Notes under the pieces: model-generated | Told to the model about the DNA's origin: nothing | The model's database searches: none | The model's input: only the letters and a program-made list of their open reading frames with translations | NCBI GenBank assembly: GCA_023229645.1 | Contig: JALNYU010000014.1 | Coordinates: 36,358-100,357 of the forward strand | Length of the DNA stretch: 64,000 nucleotides | Source of the DNA: Nevskia sp. | GTDB lineage: Bacteria > Pseudomonadota > Gammaproteobacteria > Nevskiales > Nevskiaceae | Reading direction: 5' to 3' | Position numbers and translations under genes: made by a program | In this document: one piece after another, positions 59,750 to 64,000 of the stretch | Layout: each line of letters starts with the position of its first letter | How positions within the stretch are numbered: the stretch's first letter is position 1

Positions 59750-62586
59750 TTGCAAGTTCCGGTCGCGATCCAGGCCAGTATTGTCTGATAGTCCGGGTCA
59801 GAGATCGAGAGCACCGGATGGGCGGGCGTTCCAATCTGCGGATGCGGGAACGGCGCGCCACCGGTTGAGATCGGCCGCAGCAGCAGCGGGTTTTGCGCCG
59901 GCGTGCAGACATCGCTGATTGTCGTCAGCGTGACGTTGTAGTCACCTTCAAGATCGCCGGTCAACACGAACATATTCGGCCGGAACGCTGGATTCACCGG
60001 GTTGCCGGTGGTGCCGTTGCCGCCAAACGCTTGATGACAACCCGCGCAGCGGCTCATCAGAATCGGATGAACGTTGCTGCCGAAGATCGTTTCCGATAAG
60101 CCCGTAACGCCGCGAATTTTGTCGAGCGAGCGGAACTCGCCTTGGCTCGCAACAATGAATGGATCGTTGTAATACTGGCCGCCGAGGTCGGCCCATTCAG
60201 CAAGCAGGCGCAGCTCGGATGCGTTCATCTTGCCGCGATGGTTAACCGTCACCGACGGTAATGGCTTGCCCGAGTTCAGCTGCTTTTCCAGCAGCTTTTC
60301 GAATAATTGCGACGTCCGCGAACTATTGTGGCTGCCGCCCGAGCCCACCAGTGCATCTTCGCGCGCCAGCTCGATTTCACCGTCGTCCCGCGCGGTGATC
60401 TGCGGCAGGCCGGTGACCGGGTCGAGCAGAACCGCGCCCAAGGTCAGCGCCTCATACGACACCAGACGCCCAGTGCCGGAGACGCTGTCGCGCAGGTCGA
60501 GGCCGGCCGAGTTCGGGTCGTCCTTCAAGCCGTTGTTATGGCAATTGGTGCAGGTGTTCACGCCGCGGTCGACGGTGAATAGCGGCGCGATATGCTCTGG
60601 GAAATTAACGATACCGGCGACCGGCGTCTTGGTCGTCAGCGCCGCATAAGTGATGTCCAAATCCGGATCAGGCGCGCGGCCGGCAGCCGAGGGGTCGGTC
60701 CAGACATCGATGAATTTCATGTCCGGATTCAGCGTCAACCGCGCTGGCGAAATTCGCGTACGCGTTTCCGCCATCGATTCGCCTGACGCCGCTGGAATCA
60801 GCGTATTCGGGTGATTGCCGGCGATCGGCGTGGCATTCAGCGCACTGCCGCGACGCGGGCCGTGGCAGCCGTCGCAGGTGCGGGTTTCACCTGCTTGCAC
60901 CTGCAGCCAGTTGGTATGGGTCTGGAACGCCATGCCGTTGCTATCGACCACGGCGATTGCTAGTGGCGTGTTGGCCGGCACTTTCATGCGCACCGAACCA
61001 TCCGGCTCGATTTCGGTGTAGCCAACAATCTGCTGCATTTCCATGTCGGTTTCGCCAATAGCTTCGCGCGACAAGCCCGATGGCGTCGGCACGGCGCGAA
61101 TAACACGCAGGAAGCGGGCAGGGCGCTGCGCGGCAGTGGTCTTGGCAGGATCTTTCAGTGTCGCTAGATCTGGCACGATGCTGCGGGTGTCACCGGCCGG
61201 CGGCGCGGTCTTCGGGATCGACTCATCCGGCGCCAGCACGGTATCGCCCATGATGTCGAGGAAGTCCGTGTCGTAAACGCTCTTGACGTTCAACACGCCC
61301 ATCCCTTCCGCCGCTAGATTCTGATCCAGCGGACGGTCCGAAATCGTGTTCGGAACCGGGCGCGGTGCTACGGCAATTGGGTCGGTGTAGTTGAAGCCGT
61401 CCGGCGGCAGCGCAATCGGTCGCAGGGTCTTCAGGTCGAGATCAAAAATGTAAACGCCGTATTGCGGCAGACCTTCAACCTGGGTTGGCGCGCCGGTGAT
61501 CGGATCTACGGATGCGGTCGGCCGCGACGGCGACCAGCTGACCAGCGCGCGGTTGGTGCCATCCCACAGCGGGTACGGTGTGGTGTAGCGGCCAAACGGC
61601 GCGAGGCCACGGCGGGTATCAAAGTTGATTTCGTTCAGCGTAACTTGCTGCTGGCCGTTGCCAGTCACGCCGGTGACAGCGGGCTGGTTGTTCTCGGAGA
61701 AATTGGTGGCGTCGACCACCATCAGTGCACCGCCTTCGTGCGTGCCGGATAGCGGCATTAACGTCGTCATGATTCTGCCGTTCGGCATTTCACGCGGATG
61801 CAGAAAACTATTGCCTGGGCTGAACGCGCCATAGCGGACGAAAATATTGGTGCCGTCAGGGTCGGCGGTGAAAATCGGGAAATGATTGCGCGAGCCCAAG
61901 TGATCCCAACGCGCGAACAGGACTTCGCCGGTGCGCAAAACCGTCGGGTTGCGATCGTGGCTCTGGTTCGCCGAAATCTGGTGAATATTGCTGCCGTCGG
62001 CGTTCATGATGTGCAGCACCGTTGAGCGCTCACGGTCATATTCGTCGAGGTAGGTGTAGGCCTCGGTGTTCTGCGCCGTCAGCAGTGCTTTGCTGCGCTC
62101 TTGCCGGTTCGAGGTGAAGACGATGCGGCCATCCGGGAGATAGGCGGGATCAACGTCATCGCCCTGATTGGCCGAGGCGTCATCGGCTACGAGGCGATGC
62201 AGTGCTCGCGTCGCCAGATCCATTTCGAAAATATGCCAAGTGCGGTCGTTCGGGCCGCGCATCGAAAACAGTACGCGACGGCCGTCGTAGGAAACCTCGG
62301 GGTCAGAAACATCGCCAGCGCCCTGGGTGTAGCTGGCCGTTAAATTCACCAGCGGCGCGCTCGGCGAGGCTAAGTCCGCCATCATCAAATCGCCACCGGG
62401 AGCGAACGTGATTGACGTCGTCGGATTGCCCGAGGTCGTGTTGGCGCGCTTGGCGAAGACAACCGCGAAGTCGCCGGTGACCACAACTGCGCTGCTACCC
62501 GTGCTTCCGCATCCGGTTAGCGCTGCAAGTGTGAGAACACTGACAACCCAAAGAAATAATGCAGGTTTTCTGAACGTGCCGTGCAT
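59746..62586 (-). CDS. HzsA-like multihaem lipoprotein with TolB-like propeller
   Basis: A 946-residue secreted protein with lipobox ALTGC near residue 26. The first part (about 60-420) is a TolB/PD40-type beta-propeller (SDPEVSYDGRRVLFSMRG, DVDPAYLPDGRIVFTSNRQ). The middle and C-terminal parts carry three CxxCH haem motifs: CDGCH, CTNCH and CAGCH. The layout resembles hydrazine synthase alpha-like proteins common in many non-anammox bacteria. It probably works in envelope electron transfer with the ApbE and DUF3570 genes. It follows a 190-base gap after apbE and is the likely start of the long operon. Confidence 0.83.
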   Translation of the reverse strand: MHGTFRKPALFLWVVSVLTLAALTGCGSTGSSAVVVTGDFAVVFAKRANTTSGNPTTSITFAPGGDLMMADLASPSAPLVNLTASYTQGAGDVSDPEVSYDGRRVLFSMRGPNDRTWHIFEMDLATRALHRLVADDASANQGDDVDPAYLPDGRIVFTSNRQERSKALLTAQNTEAYTYLDEYDRERSTVLHIMNADGSNIHQISANQSHDRNPTVLRTGEVLFARWDHLGSRNHFPIFTADPDGTNIFVRYGAFSPGNSFLHPREMPNGRIMTTLMPLSGTHEGGALMVVDATNFSENNQPAVTGVTGNGQQQVTLNEINFDTRRGLAPFGRYTTPYPLWDGTNRALVSWSPSRPTASVDPITGAPTQVEGLPQYGVYIFDLDLKTLRPIALPPDGFNYTDPIAVAPRPVPNTISDRPLDQNLAAEGMGVLNVKSVYDTDFLDIMGDTVLAPDESIPKTAPPAGDTRSIVPDLATLKDPAKTTAAQRPARFLRVIRAVPTPSGLSREAIGETDMEMQQIVGYTEIEPDGSVRMKVPANTPLAIAVVDSNGMAFQTHTNWLQVQAGETRTCDGCHGPRRGSALNATPIAGNHPNTLIPAASGESMAETRTRISPARLTLNPDMKFIDVWTDPSAAGRAPDPDLDITYAALTTKTPVAGIVNFPEHIAPLFTVDRGVNTCTNCHNNGLKDDPNSAGLDLRDSVSGTGRLVSYEALTLGAVLLDPVTGLPQITARDDGEIELAREDALVGSGGSHNSSRTSQLFEKLLEKQLNSGKPLPSVTVNHRGKMNASELRLLAEWADLGGQYYNDPFIVASQGEFRSLDKIRGVTGLSETIFGSNVHPILMSRCAGCHQAFGGNGTTGNPVNPAFRPNMFVLTGDLEGDYNVTLTTISDVCTPAQNPLLLRPISTGGAPFPHPQIGTPAHPVLSISDPDYQTILAWIATGTCK

Positions 62587-62778
62587 GGCCCTTACTCCCC
62601 GAAGTGTGCGACTTGTGGCGACTCAATCGTTGTCGTTAGAACCATTGACAGTCTTGTCAGGTTCTTTCCCTACATCTGTGCGACACAAACTTTACTTTAA
62701 CGGCCTAGATTAGAGCAAGCGCGCTTAGTCAAGTCGTTTTTTTTATTATTGGGTAAAATTACGACGGGAACGTGACGC
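62587..62778. other. Intergenic gap between apbE and the multihaem gene
   Basis: About 190 bases with an A/T-rich run (a stretch of eight T on the plus strand near 62738-62747). On the minus strand TTGACT lies about 14 bases before TAATCT, which is too short for a standard promoter. The promoter of the long operon probably lies here, but I cannot assign boxes. Confidence 0.35.
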
Positions 62779-63771
62779 CTAGCTCGGCGGCGTCAGCAAA
62801 CCGTCCGAGTAAAAAAGCTGGCCGCGATCGTCGACGATGATCGCTTCGTAATCGGGTAAAGCTGCGATCAGCGCCATTCCCTTGCGCACGCCCATGACAA
62901 AAATCGCGGTGTCGAGGCCATCGGTCATCGTGCCGTCTGGGCCAATAACCGTGACGCTGTGTACGCCGGTAGACGGCAACCCAGTGCTCGGGTTCAGAAT
63001 GTGGTGGTAGCGGACGCCGTCGCGATCGAAAAACCGCTCGTAATCCCCGGCGGTGGAAATGGCTTCGTCGACAATCGGCAGGCGCGCAACCACCGCATCG
63101 CGCGCGCGTGGATTGCGTACGCCAATGATCCACGGCTGGCCGCGGCGGTCGCCAACAACACGGCTATCACCACCCGCGTTCAGCAGCGCATGCCGCACGC
63201 CATGCTCGCGCACAATCGCCGCGCCGCGCTCCACGGCATAGCCTTTGGCGATGCCGCCGAGGTTGATGCGCATGCCGCTATGCTGAAAGCGGATGCTGTG
63301 CGCTGCGTGATCCAATTCAACGGCGCGGTAGTTGATCAGCGGCAGCGTGCTGCTGCGCGCCGTGTCAGTGGGCACGACACCGGCGCGTAAGTCGTACAGG
63401 AAGCCGACGCTGTCATAGGTGATGTCGAAGCAGCCTTCGCTGAGCCGCCCGAGGTCTAGCGAGCGGGCGATCAGATCAAACAATTCCTGACCCACGACAA
63501 ACGGTGTCGCCGCCGCCTCGCGATTCAACGCAGAAATCTCACTGGTTGCGAGGTACGTGCTCATCAGCTGGTTGATGCGGTGATACTCCGCCATTACCGC
63601 GCGCGCCGCCGCAAGCCCCTGCGCCGCATCCTCATGCCAAAGCTCCACCGACACCTCGGTGCCCATCAACGGCTCCGCCAAGCGCTGCCAACCCGGCGCG
63701 AGCGACGGCGCAGCGGCGGGCTTACGCGACTTTAGCCACGCGAGCGGTTGGAAGGATTGGGAGCCGGGCAT
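62779..63771 (-). CDS. apbE: FAD:protein FMN transferase (ApbE)
   Basis: A 330-residue enzyme that attaches FMN covalently to Ser/Thr of target proteins in the periplasm. Seen are MGTEVSVELWHED, SEISALNREA, MRINLGGIAKGYAVERGAAIV, HALLNAGGDSRVVGDR and HHILNPSTGLPSTGVHSVTVIGPDGTMTDGLDTAIFVMG. The start gives no clear signal peptide. It is the first gene on the minus strand in the cluster and may be a separate unit. Confidence 0.9.
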   Translation of the reverse strand: MPGSQSFQPLAWLKSRKPAAAPSLAPGWQRLAEPLMGTEVSVELWHEDAAQGLAAARAVMAEYHRINQLMSTYLATSEISALNREAAATPFVVGQELFDLIARSLDLGRLSEGCFDITYDSVGFLYDLRAGVVPTDTARSSTLPLINYRAVELDHAAHSIRFQHSGMRINLGGIAKGYAVERGAAIVREHGVRHALLNAGGDSRVVGDRRGQPWIIGVRNPRARDAVVARLPIVDEAISTAGDYERFFDRDGVRYHHILNPSTGLPSTGVHSVTVIGPDGTMTDGLDTAIFVMGVRKGMALIAALPDYEAIIVDDRGQLFYSDGLLTPPS

Positions 63772-63979
63772 CGGCGCACGATAGCCCCCGGGGCCTCACG
63801 TGCACAAGTCAAAAGGCGCGGGCATTTCAGGCTGACGGATGCGGCAGAATTCAGGATTGAGCCAAACGCCGGAATGGGGCAGAGTGAACTGGCCCAAGTC
63901 CGAACCCTATTTTTATTAATTTTCGTATCCAAATTCCTTCAAACATAAACCTTTTGTTTTGAGCCTCAATTCGATAGTC

Positions 63980-63985
63980 TTGACA
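63980..63985 (+). promoter_or_regulatory. Consensus -35 box at the right edge, facing out of the window
   Basis: TTGACA is a perfect -35 hexamer; the corresponding -10 would fall at about 64003-64008, outside the window. The 63772-64000 region otherwise contains no gene and is AT-rich after 63905. Confidence 0.35.
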
Positions 63986-64000
63986 TAATTATGCTTATCA

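Noticed and set aside
63772..64000. A gene in the last 229 bases
   Set aside because: The plus-strand frame there starts inside the apbE N-terminus in antisense and has no ribosome binding site; only a -35 hexamer near the edge is credible.

Overview
The window is chromosomal DNA, GC-rich and densely coding, from a non-enteric Gammaproteobacterium. The basis is gene order and family content: a small TIGR02449-like coiled-coil gene, zapA, 6S RNA and fau in that order; an MdtABC-type RND pair; ferredoxin-type CysI with DUF934, CysB and CysG; ispB between two proline tRNAs; and xseB next to dxs. The genus cannot be named from this sequence. I found no insertion sequence, prophage or CRISPR array.

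Layout. 1-2.9 kb: end of a DegP/DegQ protease, zapA, 6S RNA and fau. 3.1-4.6 kb: a small secreted orphan and a MetA-type outer-membrane protein. 4.6-11.2 kb, minus strand: a tightly coupled five-gene operon encoding a ferritin-like protein, a LodA-like quinoprotein split into two polypeptides, a QhpD-type SPASM radical SAM enzyme and a LodB/QhpG-like flavoprotein. This is my first candidate for an undescribed system. 12.2-14.1 kb: a gluzincin peptidase followed by a probable emfourin inhibitor. 14.4-22 kb: a tripartite RND pump without its outer-membrane channel. 22-23.3 kb: tRNA-Pro(UGG), ispB, tRNA-Pro(CGG). 23.4-25.9 kb: an ABC transporter. 26-30.2 kb, minus strand: moaA-moaD-moaE-moaC, with moaC in frame with a ketosteroid-isomerase-like domain, then an acetyltransferase and a nitrilase-family hydrolase. 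30.2-37 kb: sulfur and siroheme genes (DUF934, sulfite reductase, cysB, TauE-type exporter, molbindin, cysG). 37-42.6 kb: secreted alpha/beta hydrolase, ABC exporter, dxs, xseB. 42.7-45.8 kb: an ECF sigma factor locus and a Trp/Val-rich metzincin with a 47-residue membrane protein.

45.8-63.8 kb, minus strand: about 18 co-oriented genes, most overlapping or nearly touching. They encode ApbE, an HzsA-like multihaem lipoprotein, two outer-membrane barrel proteins, TlpA, DUF4266, DUF3570, three TPR proteins, an ExbB-ExbD-ExbD motor, an AgmX/PglI TonB-like protein and a GspC/PDZ-like protein. The content resembles the Agl-Glt machinery of Myxococcus joined to an envelope redox/flavinylation module. 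This is the second candidate system. One of its two ExbD subunits has Asn where the proton-carrying Asp normally sits.

All functional calls come from reading motifs and neighbourhood. No database search was run.
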